Both the position numbers and the translations under genes were made by a program. DNA of 64,000 bases from CALMUP01 sp035327305 (lineage in GTDB: Bacteria; Verrucomicrobiota; Kiritimatiellia; CAIVKH01): assembly GCA_035327305.1 (NCBI GenBank), contig DAOLDL010000006.1:4044-68043 (forward strand), written 5' to 3'. The notes under the pieces are model-generated. The model saw only the letters and a list, made by a program, of their open reading frames with translations, was not told where the DNA came from and did no database searches. Positions 25,759-35,673 of the stretch are shown here, one piece after another; position 1 is the stretch's first letter, and the number at the start of each line of letters is the position of its first letter.

Positions 25759-27245
25759 GTAAAATAGCCATAGGCACGACCATGGCACGTTATTGCAACG
25801 CGCCACCCTATCACCCGGATACGCGTTATCCGGAATCGCCCATGGCCGCGACTTCCGGAACACCCAATCCAGCCTACCAACTGTTTCGCAAATTGCTTAT
25901 TGATCTTGAATACGACGCTCACAACGCCGGACGGCCGGAATGGAATCCGCTCGGACATGTCATTCGGCCCGGAAACACCGTGGTTATTAAACCGAATTTT
26001 GTCCTGCATGAAAACGGGTCGGGCGGCGATCTTTTCGCCGTAATCACGCATCCGTCAATTCTCCGGGCGATCGCAGACTACGTCTATCTGGCGCTCAAAG
26101 GCCGGGGCCGCATCATCATTGCCGACGCGCCGCAAATGGATTGCTCCTGGGACCGGCTTTCAGCACGGCTCCAACTTGATGATGTTCAACGCTGTTACCG
26201 TGAATATTTGAACTTCAACCTTGAAGTCATGGATCTCCGCACCTTTGAACTTATTGACGCCGGCCAGCCGGCCTATGCGGGAAACAGGCGTGCCAGACCC
26301 GGAGATCCTTCAGGTAGCGTCACGTTTGACCTCGGTACCCAAAGCGCTTTTCACGGCATTCCATCAGAGAATTTCTACGGAGCGGACTACAACCGGCGGG
26401 AAACCATCGCCCGCCACCACGACGACGTCCACCAATACGAAATATCCAAAACCATCCTGTCGGCCGACGTCATAATCAGCGTCCCCAAAATGAAGGTACA
26501 CAAGAAGGTTGGAGTCACCCTGAACTTGAAGGGATTGGTCGGCATCAACACCAACAAGAATTGCCTGATTCATTATCGCCTGGGAACACCCAGTTCCGGA
26601 GGCGATCAACTTCCGGATGGCGCCGACAAAACCGACACTGCCATGATCCGCAGTCAACGCAAATTGTTCGACATCCTCCTTTCACGACAGACCTGGTGGT
26701 CGGACATCCTTTACAAAACCTGTCGTGGAATGTACCGCGCATTGATAAAGCCTTTCCGCCCCATTTCGACGGAGTCCCGATTGCTCGATGCGGGAAATTG
26801 GTACGGCAACGATTCGGCATGGCGTATGACATCCGATCTGGCCGCAATTCTTTTTTATGGGGATCGCCACGGCAACCTCCATAAAACAATGCAACGAAAA
26901 ATATTCTGCATTGTGGACGGAATCATCGCCGGCGAAAACGAAGGACCGCTTGCCCCCGACGCAAAACCGGCCGGCATTCTGGTAGCCGGCGAAAATCCAT
27001 TGGCAGTTGACATCGCCACCGCTCGCCTGATGGGATTTGATCCACTCAAAATAAAATCCTTTGCAATTCGCAATTCCAATGTCTGGAATTTCGGCGTGCA
27101 GGATTTCCAAGGTCTGGATATTTTGCTGGATGGCAACCATGTGCCGTCCCCGGAGTTTTTCTCTCCCGAATGGAAATGCCCTGTTCCTCCGTTTGTTCCG
27201 CACCCCGGATGGATTGGCCATATTGAACTGAATACACAACCGTGA
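25755..27245 (+). CDS. DUF362-family protein
   Basis: A 496-aa protein initiating at GTG 25755, overlapping the previous stop (GTGA). DUF362 landmarks are PEWNPLGHVIRPGNTVVIKP, NFVLHENGSGGDLFAVITHP, the KMKVHKKVGVTLNLKGLVGI motif and the late AGENPLAVDIATARLMGFDP. DUF362 proteins are found with exopolysaccharide clusters and in ferredoxin-linked contexts; no Fe-S cysteine motif is visible in this one. Molecular function is unknown. A second member starts at 16235 but is lost in a gap. Confidence 0.83.
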   Translation: MSKIAIGTTMARYCNAPPYHPDTRYPESPMAATSGTPNPAYQLFRKLLIDLEYDAHNAGRPEWNPLGHVIRPGNTVVIKPNFVLHENGSGGDLFAVITHPSILRAIADYVYLALKGRGRIIIADAPQMDCSWDRLSARLQLDDVQRCYREYLNFNLEVMDLRTFELIDAGQPAYAGNRRARPGDPSGSVTFDLGTQSAFHGIPSENFYGADYNRRETIARHHDDVHQYEISKTILSADVIISVPKMKVHKKVGVTLNLKGLVGINTNKNCLIHYRLGTPSSGGDQLPDGADKTDTAMIRSQRKLFDILLSRQTWWSDILYKTCRGMYRALIKPFRPISTESRLLDAGNWYGNDSAWRMTSDLAAILFYGDRHGNLHKTMQRKIFCIVDGIIAGENEGPLAPDAKPAGILVAGENPLAVDIATARLMGFDPLKIKSFAIRNSNVWNFGVQDFQGLDILLDGNHVPSPEFFSPEWKCPVPPFVPHPGWIGHIELNTQP

Positions 27246-27264
27246 TTTGGAAACGAGTACGATC

Positions 27265-28353
27265 ATGAAAACAATTGCTTTGCTGGCCGGCGCCCGACCG
27301 AATTACATGAAAATTTATCCGCTCTGGCGGGAAATAACCGAGCGGCACGCCGATCGCTTTAAACCCGTGATCATACATACCGGCCAGCATTACGACCCCT
27401 TGATGAATGATATTTTCTTTTCCGACCTGGGGATGCCGAAACCGGACCATTTCCTTGGCATCGGCTCCGGCACACATGGCGTGCAAACCGGGAAAGCCAT
27501 GGTCGCACTCGAAGAACTATTCATGAAACAACGGCCCGACATACTGGTGGTTGTCGGTGACGTTAATTCAACCGCGGCCGGCGCATTGGTGGCGGTCAAA
27601 ATGGGTATCCCGGTCGCCCATGTGGAGGCTGGCCTTCGTAGCGGCGATCGCTCCATGCCGGAGGAGATCAACCGGCTGGTCACCGACGCGATCAGCGACC
27701 TGCTGTTGACTCCAAGCGAAGACGCGAACATGAATCTTCTCCGTGAAGGAATTGCTCCGGAAAATATTCATCTGGTCGGCAACATCATGATCGACAGCCT
27801 GATTCAGTTGCTTCCGAAAGCGCAGGAAAGCGAAATCTTGAAACAGTTGTCGTTGCCGGAAAAAGGTTATGTGGCCGTTACCCTGCATCGACCATCCAAT
27901 GTTGATGATCCGGACACACTGTTTCGCATCCTGCGTGAACTGGAAACGGTTGCGAAACATTTCCCGGTTGTGTTCCCCATCCACCCGCGAACTCGCAAAA
28001 TACTGGACGCCCATCCAAATCAATGGACGAACACCAAATTAATATTCATCGACCCGCTCGGTTATACCGACTTCCTGCGCCTTGAGTCTGCCGCCGCACT
28101 CGTGATTACAGACTCCGGCGGCATTCAGGAGGAAACCAGTTACCTGGGAATACCCTGTCTTACGTTAAGACAAAACACTGAACGACCCGTCACACTTTCG
28201 CAAGGTACAAACCGGTTGGTAAACCCGACCTCGGAATCGTTGGCGGAGTTATCACTGGATGCCATCCGGAATCCCCGGGCGCCAAAACAAATACCGATGT
28301 GGGACGGGCAAACCGCCGGACGAATTATGGAGATACTGGAGAAATTGCCATGA
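27265..28353 (+). CDS. wecB: UDP-N-acetylglucosamine 2-epimerase (non-hydrolysing)
   Basis: A 362-aa cytoplasmic enzyme interconverting UDP-GlcNAc and UDP-ManNAc. ATG 27265 (MKTIALLAGARP) is chosen over an in-frame TTG at 27247. Diagnostic motifs are present: GARPNYMKIYPL, HTGQHYDPLMNDIFF, HVEAGLRSGDRSMPEEINR and ITDSGGIQEETSYLGIPCLT with the catalytic-site residues of WecB/MnaA. No UDP-ManNAc dehydrogenase (WecC) is in the window, so the product is probably used as ManNAc, possibly by the WecG/TagA-type transferase at 37828. Its stop overlaps the next start (ATGA). Confidence 0.92.
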   Translation: MKTIALLAGARPNYMKIYPLWREITERHADRFKPVIIHTGQHYDPLMNDIFFSDLGMPKPDHFLGIGSGTHGVQTGKAMVALEELFMKQRPDILVVVGDVNSTAAGALVAVKMGIPVAHVEAGLRSGDRSMPEEINRLVTDAISDLLLTPSEDANMNLLREGIAPENIHLVGNIMIDSLIQLLPKAQESEILKQLSLPEKGYVAVTLHRPSNVDDPDTLFRILRELETVAKHFPVVFPIHPRTRKILDAHPNQWTNTKLIFIDPLGYTDFLRLESAAALVITDSGGIQEETSYLGIPCLTLRQNTERPVTLSQGTNRLVNPTSESLAELSLDAIRNPRAPKQIPMWDGQTAGRIMEILEKLP

Positions 28354-30488
28354 AGCAGGTATTGCAGGATCGCAAGTCGGGTCGTGTCAACGTGGTGGAA
28401 GTTCCCGAACCGCAACGCGGCGAAGGCCAGCTTCTGGTTCGCGTCCACGCATCCGTAATCAGTGCGGGCACGGAAAGCGCGATGGTGGCCGCAACCGGAC
28501 GCTCATTGCTACAGCGCATTGCCGACAAACCCGATTTGATTCTTAAAGGAATCGAAACCGTCAAGTCACGGGGGATCAGCGGCCTTCGCAATCAAATTGA
28601 AGGTAAATATGCCGGATACGAAGCGTTGGGATACAGTTGCGCGGGGGTGGTAATGGAAACAACCACCGACGCATCAGGCATAATCGCCGGAACCCGCGTT
28701 GCTTGCGGCGGCATTGGGTATGCCAATCATGCTGAAGTGATTTCTGTTCCCCATCGTCTTTGTGCAATCGTACCGGAAAATGTAGACGATGAAACCGCCG
28801 CCTACACCACCATCGGAGCAATCGCCATGCAAGGTGTGCGCCAGGCATGCGTGTCGCTGGGCGAGCACGTGGTGGTCATCGGGCTTGGCCTGGTCGGCTT
28901 GCTAACCGTTCAACTGTTACGTGCCGCCGGTTGTACCGTCACCGGGGTGGACACGTCGCCCTCCGCGCGAAACCGTGGTTTAGGGTGTGGTTGTCGGAAT
29001 GCGGTGGATCCGGCCTCCGCCCACGAAACCGTCTTGCAAGCGACACGCGGAATCGGCGCCGATGCGATACTGATATGCGCGTCCACAACATCAAACGATC
29101 CGGTTGCGCTTGCCGGCGAACTTTCCCGGTCGCGCGGTCGCGTGGTGATGGTTGGCGCAACCGGCATGGAAATTCCCCGCGAACAATACTTCCGCAAGGA
29201 GTTGAGTTTTACATTATCGCGATCCTACGGCCCGGGAAGATACGATACAACATACGAAGAGGAGGGCGTTGATTACCCTGTAGACTTTGTCCGCTTCACT
29301 GAACAGCGCAACATGCAGGCCTTTCTTGACCTCGCCGCAACGGGCGCAATATCAATCAAGGATATCACCACGCATCGTTTCGCTTTGGATTATGCATCCG
29401 GGGCCTACGAACTGCTCTCTGACCGCAACACGGACCGAGTGGGCATTCTTCTGGAATATCCAAAACCCACTTCGCCTGCAAAATTGTCACGATCTGTACA
29501 ACCCACACCTATCGACAAAATTGGAGTGAGTTTCATAGGAGCCGGCAATTATTCGGAAAATGTTCTATTGCCTGGATTACGGGCAATTGATGGCATTTCG
29601 CTTCGATGCGTGGCGACGCGGCAATCCGCACACGCGGAATCGGTGGTCTCGAGGTTCAGCTTTGCCTATTCAGCTACGGATGCCGAAAAAGCAATTGCCG
29701 ACAATGGCACGCAAGCTGTTTTCATCGCCACCCACCATGATACACATGCGAAATACGCCATCTCCGCACTTGCGGCCAACAAGCAGGTGTGGGTGGAAAA
29801 ACCCTTGGCATTGACCCTGGAGGAATTGGAACAGGTGTCGCAAGCAATGGAGCAATCTTCCGGGCGCCTGGTCGTTGGTTTTAACCGCCGCTTCAGCCCG
29901 CTCATTCAAAAACTTAAATCCAAATTGCCGGCGGGAAGCCCCGTCATGATTAACTATCGCGTCAATGCCGGGCGCTTGCCTCCTGATCACTGGACGCAAA
30001 ACCGGGACACGGGTGGAGGGCGACTGATTGGCGAAGGATGTCATTTCATTGATTTGATCTGTCACCTCGCGGGATCCGAGCCGATCATGGTTTATGCAAC
30101 CGGAATTAAAAGCGAAAGAATTGATCTGCCCGCTGAATCCAACTTCGTGGTTTCCATAACGTTTCGCAATGGCTCTGTCGGACAAGTCGTATACGCTTCT
30201 GAAGGCGCATCGTCGCTTTCCAAAGAACGGATGGAAGTTTTTTCCGGCGGTCTTGCCGCAATCCTGGAAGACTATCGAACGCTCAACATTTATCGCGGCA
30301 ACGGCGAAGAGTCATTCAAGTTGAAGCATCAGGACAAAGGCCAGCAGGCCATGTTGCGTGCATTTATCGACAGCCTGCGTGGCAAGGGGGAATTTCCCAT
30401 GACCAAGCAGGAGGTTCTCACATCCAGCCGCGTAACCCTGCTGGCCCAACAAAGCCTGGGCGATCACAAAGTCCTTCACGTCAACTGA
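28350..30488 (+). CDS. Bi-domain oxidoreductase (MDR alcohol dehydrogenase-like plus Gfo/Idh/MocA-like)
   Basis: A 712-aa fusion. Residues about 1-385 are a medium-chain dehydrogenase: VSLGEHVVVIGLGLVGLLTV is the NAD(P)-binding Rossmann motif and GALAMQG-like substrate regions precede it. Residues about 400-712 are a Gfo/Idh/MocA oxidoreductase: KIGVSFIGAGNYSENVLLPG, then WVEKPLALTLEELEQVSQAM with the EKP motif, and GGRLIGEGCHFIDLICHLAG. ATG 28350 overlaps the wecB stop. Such bi-domain enzymes are frequent in exopolysaccharide clusters beside heparinase-like proteins, and probably oxidise and rearrange a nucleotide sugar; the substrate is not known. Confidence 0.88.
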   Translation: MKQVLQDRKSGRVNVVEVPEPQRGEGQLLVRVHASVISAGTESAMVAATGRSLLQRIADKPDLILKGIETVKSRGISGLRNQIEGKYAGYEALGYSCAGVVMETTTDASGIIAGTRVACGGIGYANHAEVISVPHRLCAIVPENVDDETAAYTTIGAIAMQGVRQACVSLGEHVVVIGLGLVGLLTVQLLRAAGCTVTGVDTSPSARNRGLGCGCRNAVDPASAHETVLQATRGIGADAILICASTTSNDPVALAGELSRSRGRVVMVGATGMEIPREQYFRKELSFTLSRSYGPGRYDTTYEEEGVDYPVDFVRFTEQRNMQAFLDLAATGAISIKDITTHRFALDYASGAYELLSDRNTDRVGILLEYPKPTSPAKLSRSVQPTPIDKIGVSFIGAGNYSENVLLPGLRAIDGISLRCVATRQSAHAESVVSRFSFAYSATDAEKAIADNGTQAVFIATHHDTHAKYAISALAANKQVWVEKPLALTLEELEQVSQAMEQSSGRLVVGFNRRFSPLIQKLKSKLPAGSPVMINYRVNAGRLPPDHWTQNRDTGGGRLIGEGCHFIDLICHLAGSEPIMVYATGIKSERIDLPAESNFVVSITFRNGSVGQVVYASEGASSLSKERMEVFSGGLAAILEDYRTLNIYRGNGEESFKLKHQDKGQQAMLRAFIDSLRGKGEFPMTKQEVLTSSRVTLLAQQSLGDHKVLHVN

Positions 30489-30501
30489 CCCATTCTCCGG
30501 C

Positions 30502-31800
30502 ATGAAACGCGTTCTTGTTGTATTTCACTCCTTCGACGGATGGGAAATGGGTCCCATCCGCTTGCGCCGCATAGTCCGAAATCTAGCGCGCCACGGCTAT
30601 GAACCCGTGGTGCTGACATCACCGGCAACCAGTCGATCCCTTGGCGTTGTTCCGGAAAACGTCGAAATCCTGCGCGCCGAATCCGTTGATCTGGCTGAAA
30701 TGTATCGTCGCCTGTTTCGACGCAACACATCCGGCAATTCAAACAGAGGAAAGGCCATAAATCAGACCATGGGCATTACCAGCGCCATCAATCGTTGGTT
30801 CATGATCCCGGACAAACAGATAGTCTGGCGTAGAGCCGCGCTGAAACTGGCTCGCACATACCTCCAAAACCATCCCGTTGATATTATATTCGCATCGCTC
30901 GCACCACGGACAAATCTACTTGTCGCCCGCCAGCTATCAGGCGATTTTAATCTTCCCTGCATTCAGGAATTCCGCGACTTATGGACGGGGAGTCCTTATC
31001 ACCACCTCGATCAGGCCACCAGACTTCATCGATGGATACATGCCCGCCTCGAACGTTCGGTTATACGCGACGCAACACGCGTAAGTGTAGTCTGTCGCGG
31101 GCTTGCGCACTATCTTGAAGGCAAGTACGGGCGCGACATCAAAGAACCTATCGCGCTTAACTACAACTTTTTTGATCCCGAGGAATATCAATCACTGCCC
31201 GTTCGTACGTTTAAACCAGGCGAGCGAATGGTCGTTTCCTATGTCGGAGCAATGTATGCCACGCGTAATCCGTATGTGTTTTTTGAAGGCATGCGTCGCT
31301 GGATTGATACGCGCGGTATCAGTCCCGAATATTTTCGCTTCCGCTGGGTTGGTTCCGTTGTTGGCGTGCCCGAGGTCGAAGCGATGATTGAACGCCTCCA
31401 ACTAAGGGAGTTTATCGATTTTGAAGGGCAAAAGACTCACGCCGATGCGCTCCGCGTATTGCAGGAAAGCGACGCATCGCTGATCATACAAGCTCCCGGC
31501 GACAGCGTACACATTCCCGGCAAACTCTTCGAAGCAATGGGGGCGCGTGTTCCCGTGCTTGCCATGAGCGATCCCTGCGAAGTTACGGAAATCATCGGTC
31601 GCACCCGGGCCGGATGGATTTGCGGCCACGACGAAATCTCCATTGCGGAAGCTTTGGACCGCGTTCGCGAACATGCGCAAGCAGGCGCAAACTGGAAATA
31701 CATAGAAGCGGAACGCGACAAATTCAGCGCCGATGTTGCCGTTGGCAACCTGGCAACCATGTTCAACAAAGCCATAGACGCATCATGCCCGGTAACTTGA
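30502..31800 (+). CDS. Family 4 glycosyltransferase
   Basis: A 432-aa GT-B fold protein with N-terminal MKRVLVVFHSFDGWEMGPIR, an acceptor domain including FRDLWTGSPYHHLDQATRLH, and a C-terminal donor domain (VVSYVGAMYATRNPYVFFEG, HIPGKLFEAMGARVPVLAMS). These motifs match GT4 enzymes associated with exopolysaccharides that also carry heparinase-like proteins. The last 16 bases overlap the start of the lyase gene. Confidence 0.82.
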   Translation: MKRVLVVFHSFDGWEMGPIRLRRIVRNLARHGYEPVVLTSPATSRSLGVVPENVEILRAESVDLAEMYRRLFRRNTSGNSNRGKAINQTMGITSAINRWFMIPDKQIVWRRAALKLARTYLQNHPVDIIFASLAPRTNLLVARQLSGDFNLPCIQEFRDLWTGSPYHHLDQATRLHRWIHARLERSVIRDATRVSVVCRGLAHYLEGKYGRDIKEPIALNYNFFDPEEYQSLPVRTFKPGERMVVSYVGAMYATRNPYVFFEGMRRWIDTRGISPEYFRFRWVGSVVGVPEVEAMIERLQLREFIDFEGQKTHADALRVLQESDASLIIQAPGDSVHIPGKLFEAMGARVPVLAMSDPCEVTEIIGRTRAGWICGHDEISIAEALDRVREHAQAGANWKYIEAERDKFSADVAVGNLATMFNKAIDASCPVT

Positions 31801-33539
31801 AATATTTTCTTTCCTCGCCGGTTTCCCGCCATCCATTTCTGTTGGGGAGGAAAATCGCGGCCCGACTCGGCTTCAAATCCGCCGCAAAACCACGGGCCGC
31901 CCCGGCACTCCCCCGCATACTTTCATCATTTGTACCCGTGTGGTCGAGCTGGGTGGAAAAGCTTCATATCGCCAATCCGCCCCCGTCCCCGGAAAAGGTA
32001 TTCGGACAAAACCGGGACAGGCAACTTCTTCTACATTGTTGCCGTCACGGCATGCCCGACGTCAATGGACTTGAAGGGGATATAAAGCTGGTCTGGGAAT
32101 ATAGTCGCGCCAATTTCCTGCCACTTCATGCGGCATTTTCGGAAAAGACCGAGGACGAAAAAGCCGCTGAACTTGCCGGATGGATTTCAACATGGATTGA
32201 AAACAATCCCCCGGATCAAAGTGTAACCTGGACCTGCGCCATGGAAGTTGCCATTCGTGCTGTAAATTGGCTGGCCGCGGATGCGTTGCTGGGCGGAAAT
32301 ATTTCGGCGCGAATCGGCTGGCAACACTGGGCCGATCAATTGTGGAACCACGGTCAATCCATCTGGAACCGGCTGGAGGCACAATCAATATGCTCCAACC
32401 ATTATCTGGCCAATTTACTGGGTCTTGCCTGGATAGGATCGGTGTTTCAAGACACCCCGAGGGGACGGAAATGGTTGGATTTTTCCATCCTTGAATGGCC
32501 TCGCGCCCTTCGCACGCAAACCCGACCCGACGGCGGAGCATACGAGGCTTCTCTTCCTTATCATGAGTTATACGTGGAGCTGGCGCTTCTTTCCCTTGTC
32601 GCAATGCCGGAATCCAAAACCGTGGAACTGCGTGCGATGATTGCACGCATGGCCAATGTCATTGCGGCTTTGAAAAGAAGTGATGGCGGAATGTGGCCGG
32701 TCGGAGATGACGATAGCGGGCGTGTTATCGCAATGGATGAAGTAACCCGTGAAAAACGTGCGGAGGTCCTCCTTGCCCTGGCGAAAACACTCGACATACA
32801 CCCCACCCCGAAATCCCGTTTGTTCCCGGATAGCGGTTGGTGGCGCAGTGATTCCGGAGACTTCGATGTGCTGGCAACGTTTGGCGGCGCGGGATTTCAT
32901 GGCTGGGGTGGACATGCCCACAATGACTTGCTTGCCATTTGTGTTGATCATGAAGGACAACCCGTACTCGTGGATCGGGGAACCTGGCTTTATACCTCAA
33001 ACCTCGAGGGTCGTCGGTCGTTTCGCAGCACAAGCTCCCACAACACCATCATGATTGACCAGTGCGAACAACGCATTTTCCCTCCGCTCAAGAAAGAAAC
33101 GGCCTTTCTTCTGCCGGGTAGCGATAATGCCGCAAACGTGAAGCACGCCTCGGATAACATGGTGATTATCGAATCAGTTCTCGCGGCTCAAGGCGAGGAA
33201 GTCTTTGCTCAACGCAGTGTTTCCATTTCCCCGGGCAACGTCATCATTCAAGACGAACTGCGCGGTCGCGACACTCATGATGTGCAATGGTTTTTTCATC
33301 TTGCCAAGGGACTGAACGCGACGACAACCGAATGTGGGTGGAAAATTACCGACGATCAAAATCGCCACTATATGTTAACGGCCAATATCCCGGTTACATG
33401 CTTGATAAAATCCTCAACCATTTCTCCCGCTTACGGTCAACTCATTCCATCCCACGTGTTGATCGCGCAAATGAACCGTACATTGCCGGTCCGAATTACC
33501 TGGACCCTGCAAATAACGGCAAACCCGGCGGATGCTTGA
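31785..33539 (+). CDS. Heparinase II/III-family protein
   Basis: A 584-aa protein starting MPGNLKYFLS at ATG 31785. The alpha/alpha-toroid part (about 60-350) includes QSICSNHYLANLLGLAWIGS and RPDGGAYEASLPYHELYVEL, where Asn, His, Tyr and Glu positions typical of the family are visible. The beta-sandwich part begins FGGAGFHGWGGHAHNDLLAI and EGQPVLVDRGTWLYTSNLEG, the conserved Hepar_II_III signature. No signal peptide is seen, as in many exopolysaccharide-cluster members. It may trim, edit or even help assemble the polymer. It overlaps the oppositely oriented gene at 33496-34257 by 44 coding bases. Confidence 0.85.
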   Translation: MPGNLKYFLSSPVSRHPFLLGRKIAARLGFKSAAKPRAAPALPRILSSFVPVWSSWVEKLHIANPPPSPEKVFGQNRDRQLLLHCCRHGMPDVNGLEGDIKLVWEYSRANFLPLHAAFSEKTEDEKAAELAGWISTWIENNPPDQSVTWTCAMEVAIRAVNWLAADALLGGNISARIGWQHWADQLWNHGQSIWNRLEAQSICSNHYLANLLGLAWIGSVFQDTPRGRKWLDFSILEWPRALRTQTRPDGGAYEASLPYHELYVELALLSLVAMPESKTVELRAMIARMANVIAALKRSDGGMWPVGDDDSGRVIAMDEVTREKRAEVLLALAKTLDIHPTPKSRLFPDSGWWRSDSGDFDVLATFGGAGFHGWGGHAHNDLLAICVDHEGQPVLVDRGTWLYTSNLEGRRSFRSTSSHNTIMIDQCEQRIFPPLKKETAFLLPGSDNAANVKHASDNMVIIESVLAAQGEEVFAQRSVSISPGNVIIQDELRGRDTHDVQWFFHLAKGLNATTTECGWKITDDQNRHYMLTANIPVTCLIKSSTISPAYGQLIPSHVLIAQMNRTLPVRITWTLQITANPADA

Positions 33540-34257
33540 TCGGGTGGATGGACCATGCGCCGGCCTGACGGGCGGCATCGATGCGGTCGGAAAATTCCCC
33601 CCGGCTTCGCACCCAGACCTTCTGTTCCTCCGGAACATCCAACACACGGAATCCAAGGTGATGCGCAACCGTCGGCATCCACAATTCCAGATAGACCGGC
33701 ATCGTCTCCGGAAAGTTTGCAACCGCCAGAAATGCCTCTCGATTCCAAAGTGATCCGGTGCCCAGCATACTGATGGCCACGCGAGGATCCGCCCGCCTGG
33801 TGAACGTTTGCAGAAAACGTGTCAGTGCATGGTCGACATCGTGGTAGAGATAGTGCGGATTGTTGGTGCCATCCACGCGGGTTACGGCAAAGCCCGTTAT
33901 ATCGGCGTCTCTTTTCAGGTGATAATCCATCCATATAGACGCGAAATCCGCACGCATCGGCAAGTGGTCATACTCCATGAACAAAACATGCGTGTGATCC
34001 TGCGTGGATAGCCAATCGGCGATTTTTCTCCATACATCGATATAAGCCTGACGCTCGCGCTGGTGATGACGGGTGCTCAAGCGGTCATTGGGCACTTGAA
34101 TTTTAGGTTCATGATTTAGCTCTTCGAATTCGGAATCGCCACCGGAAAAAGCCAGAAGATAATCCTGCCCGGGGCAGACGGTCTCGCGCCATCGCAACCA
34201 GGGACGCACCTTCGATTCGCCAAGATGGGATAAAACCACATGAAGAATTTTACTCAC
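33496..34257 (-). CDS. Unknown protein, possible GT-A-like glycosyltransferase
   Basis: A 253-aa soluble protein of opposite orientation within the plus-strand cluster, initiating at GTG 34257. HVLFMEYDHLPMRADFASIW has an acidic patch reminiscent of a metal-binding DxD, and GTGSLWNREAFLAV resembles the acceptor-side motif of GT-A enzymes; neither is decisive. The GTG overlaps the stop of a small upstream gene (GTGA), pointing to a two-gene operon. Not recognised with certainty; a nucleotide-sugar or surface-sugar transferase is the best guess from context. Confidence 0.6.
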   Translation of the reverse strand: MSKILHVVLSHLGESKVRPWLRWRETVCPGQDYLLAFSGGDSEFEELNHEPKIQVPNDRLSTRHHQRERQAYIDVWRKIADWLSTQDHTHVLFMEYDHLPMRADFASIWMDYHLKRDADITGFAVTRVDGTNNPHYLYHDVDHALTRFLQTFTRRADPRVAISMLGTGSLWNREAFLAVANFPETMPVYLELWMPTVAHHLGFRVLDVPEEQKVWVRSRGEFSDRIDAARQAGAWSIHPIKHPPGLPLFAGSR

Positions 34258-34504
34258 GGGGATAATCCACGGGGGGATGACGGGAAAAACACACTTCCTG
34301 ACGCCAGTAGGTCAGGCGCGATTGCGGACGAAAAACCGGCACCACATTTTCCTGTACGCCTATAACCCAGACCTTGCTTCCCAAACCGACTACCAGACCT
34401 CGCCCGATCACTTCACCAGTATGGGGATCTTTCAATGACGGGCCGATCGCCCGCGCTATTTTTACCAGAGCGTGGCTGATTTTTGTTTTAATCTTTTGGT
34501 TCAT
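34250..34504 (-). CDS. Small uncharacterised protein
   Basis: An 84-aa basic protein starting MNQKIKTKIS at ATG 34504 (an in-frame TTG at 34609 would give 119 aa). The middle reads DPHTGEVIGRGLVVGLGSKV followed by VVPVFRPQSRLTYWRQ. Its TAA stop overlaps the GTG start of the 253-aa gene on the same strand, and this coupling is the main reason to call it real. It faces the SGNH hydrolase gene across a 116-bp divergent region. Function unknown. Confidence 0.55.
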   Translation of the reverse strand: MNQKIKTKISHALVKIARAIGPSLKDPHTGEVIGRGLVVGLGSKVWVIGVQENVVPVFRPQSRLTYWRQEVCFSRHPPVDYPRE

Positions 34505-34620
34505 GAACCGAGCAAAATGCAATCCGGCGGTCCAGGCAAGAATAAATTGAATCAATATCGAGTTACTTGCCTTCTGTTTTCTCGACGAAAACCGCAATTC
34601 CAAATACAATTTCCGGTTTT

Positions 34621-35673
34621 ATGATACCGAATCGAAAACAGAAACTGGTGTTTGCCTTCCTGTTGGGAGCGACAACACTGTTGGTCGTTTCAGCCTTGTG
34701 TGAAGTCGCATTGAGAATTCGGGAACGTGCCTTTATTCAGGGGATTAGAGACGCCGGAGAATCCGCCGGTGTAACCCCATCCGACATCCCCGGACTCAAT
34801 TATACACTGCGTCCGGGATACCGTCACAACGACATAGTTTTCAACCGACATGGATTCAACATGCCGGATCGGCCGCTGGAAAAAGCCGACGGATTAATCC
34901 GCCTTTTTGTGATCGGCGACTCGGTCACCCAAGGCGTGGGCATTTCGGCTACGCATGAAGCTTTTCCCAATCGACTGGAGAAAAAACTTCAATCCGCATG
35001 GCCTGACATTAATTTGGAAGTCTGGAATGGCGGTGTTGGCGGATACAACGCCGAGCAGATTTTGATTTTCATGAAGCATGTAATTCCCCCTTTTCGACCT
35101 GACGCCATTCTGTACCTCTTTAATTTCAACGATTACTGGGAACCCAACCAATACTTCCACGGGCAACCGGCCATTCCACCGGATCAACTTCAAGAAATCG
35201 GACGCTCCGGGTTGTTGGATTGGCTGAAAAGATTCCGGGTGGTTTTATTGATCCGCGACAACTACAACCGATTGGTTTATCGGATCCGGGGATATGCACC
35301 GGTCTATGTGGACCAGAAGATTGAATACCCTTCATGGCAGAAGATGAAGGCCAACATTGCTGAAATGAAGAACCATGCCCTTGAAATTTCGACGCCTTTT
35401 GCCGTCATCGTGCATCCGAACCAGCAATTTCTATTCCGGTCGGACAGCCAGAATCGCGCCCATCGCGACCTCGTTGATTTTTTACGCGAGGAAAACATCC
35501 CCCACCTTGAGCTGATCGAATCGTTGAAGCCCCGCCGTCGGGACGCCATTTATCTTCCGGATGGAAACCACATGAGACCCGAAGGCTATCAATTGCTTGC
35601 CCGCATAGTTGCCGATTGGTTGATTGAAAACCCGTCCATCGTGAACATCCCCCCGCACAACCCGGCGCAATGA
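34621..35673 (+). CDS. Membrane-anchored SGNH/GDSL-type hydrolase
   Basis: A 350-aa protein beginning MIPNRKQKL at ATG 34621 with one N-terminal membrane segment (about 8-27). Block I is VIGDSVTQGVG with the nucleophile serine, NGGVGGYNAEQ gives the Gly/Asn blocks, and DGNHMRPEGY supplies the Asp-x-x-His dyad. Such proteins remove or transfer acyl groups on cell-surface sugars (AlgX/PatB-like or deacetylase). It overlaps the following GT4 gene (ATGA) and a second SGNH protein lies one gene further on. Confidence 0.83.
   Translation: MIPNRKQKLVFAFLLGATTLLVVSALCEVALRIRERAFIQGIRDAGESAGVTPSDIPGLNYTLRPGYRHNDIVFNRHGFNMPDRPLEKADGLIRLFVIGDSVTQGVGISATHEAFPNRLEKKLQSAWPDINLEVWNGGVGGYNAEQILIFMKHVIPPFRPDAILYLFNFNDYWEPNQYFHGQPAIPPDQLQEIGRSGLLDWLKRFRVVLLIRDNYNRLVYRIRGYAPVYVDQKIEYPSWQKMKANIAEMKNHALEISTPFAVIVHPNQQFLFRSDSQNRAHRDLVDFLREENIPHLELIESLKPRRRDAIYLPDGNHMRPEGYQLLARIVADWLIENPSIVNIPPHNPAQ

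Noticed and set aside
33414..33934. Additional minus-strand frames overlapping the 253-aa gene
   Set aside because: Alternate frames of the same region without start signals; the GTG-started frame is coupled to the upstream small gene.
34505..34609. 35-residue upstream extension of the small minus-strand protein from a TTG
   Set aside because: The ATG at 34504 is a better start and leaves room for a promoter in the divergent region; the extension has no features to support it.
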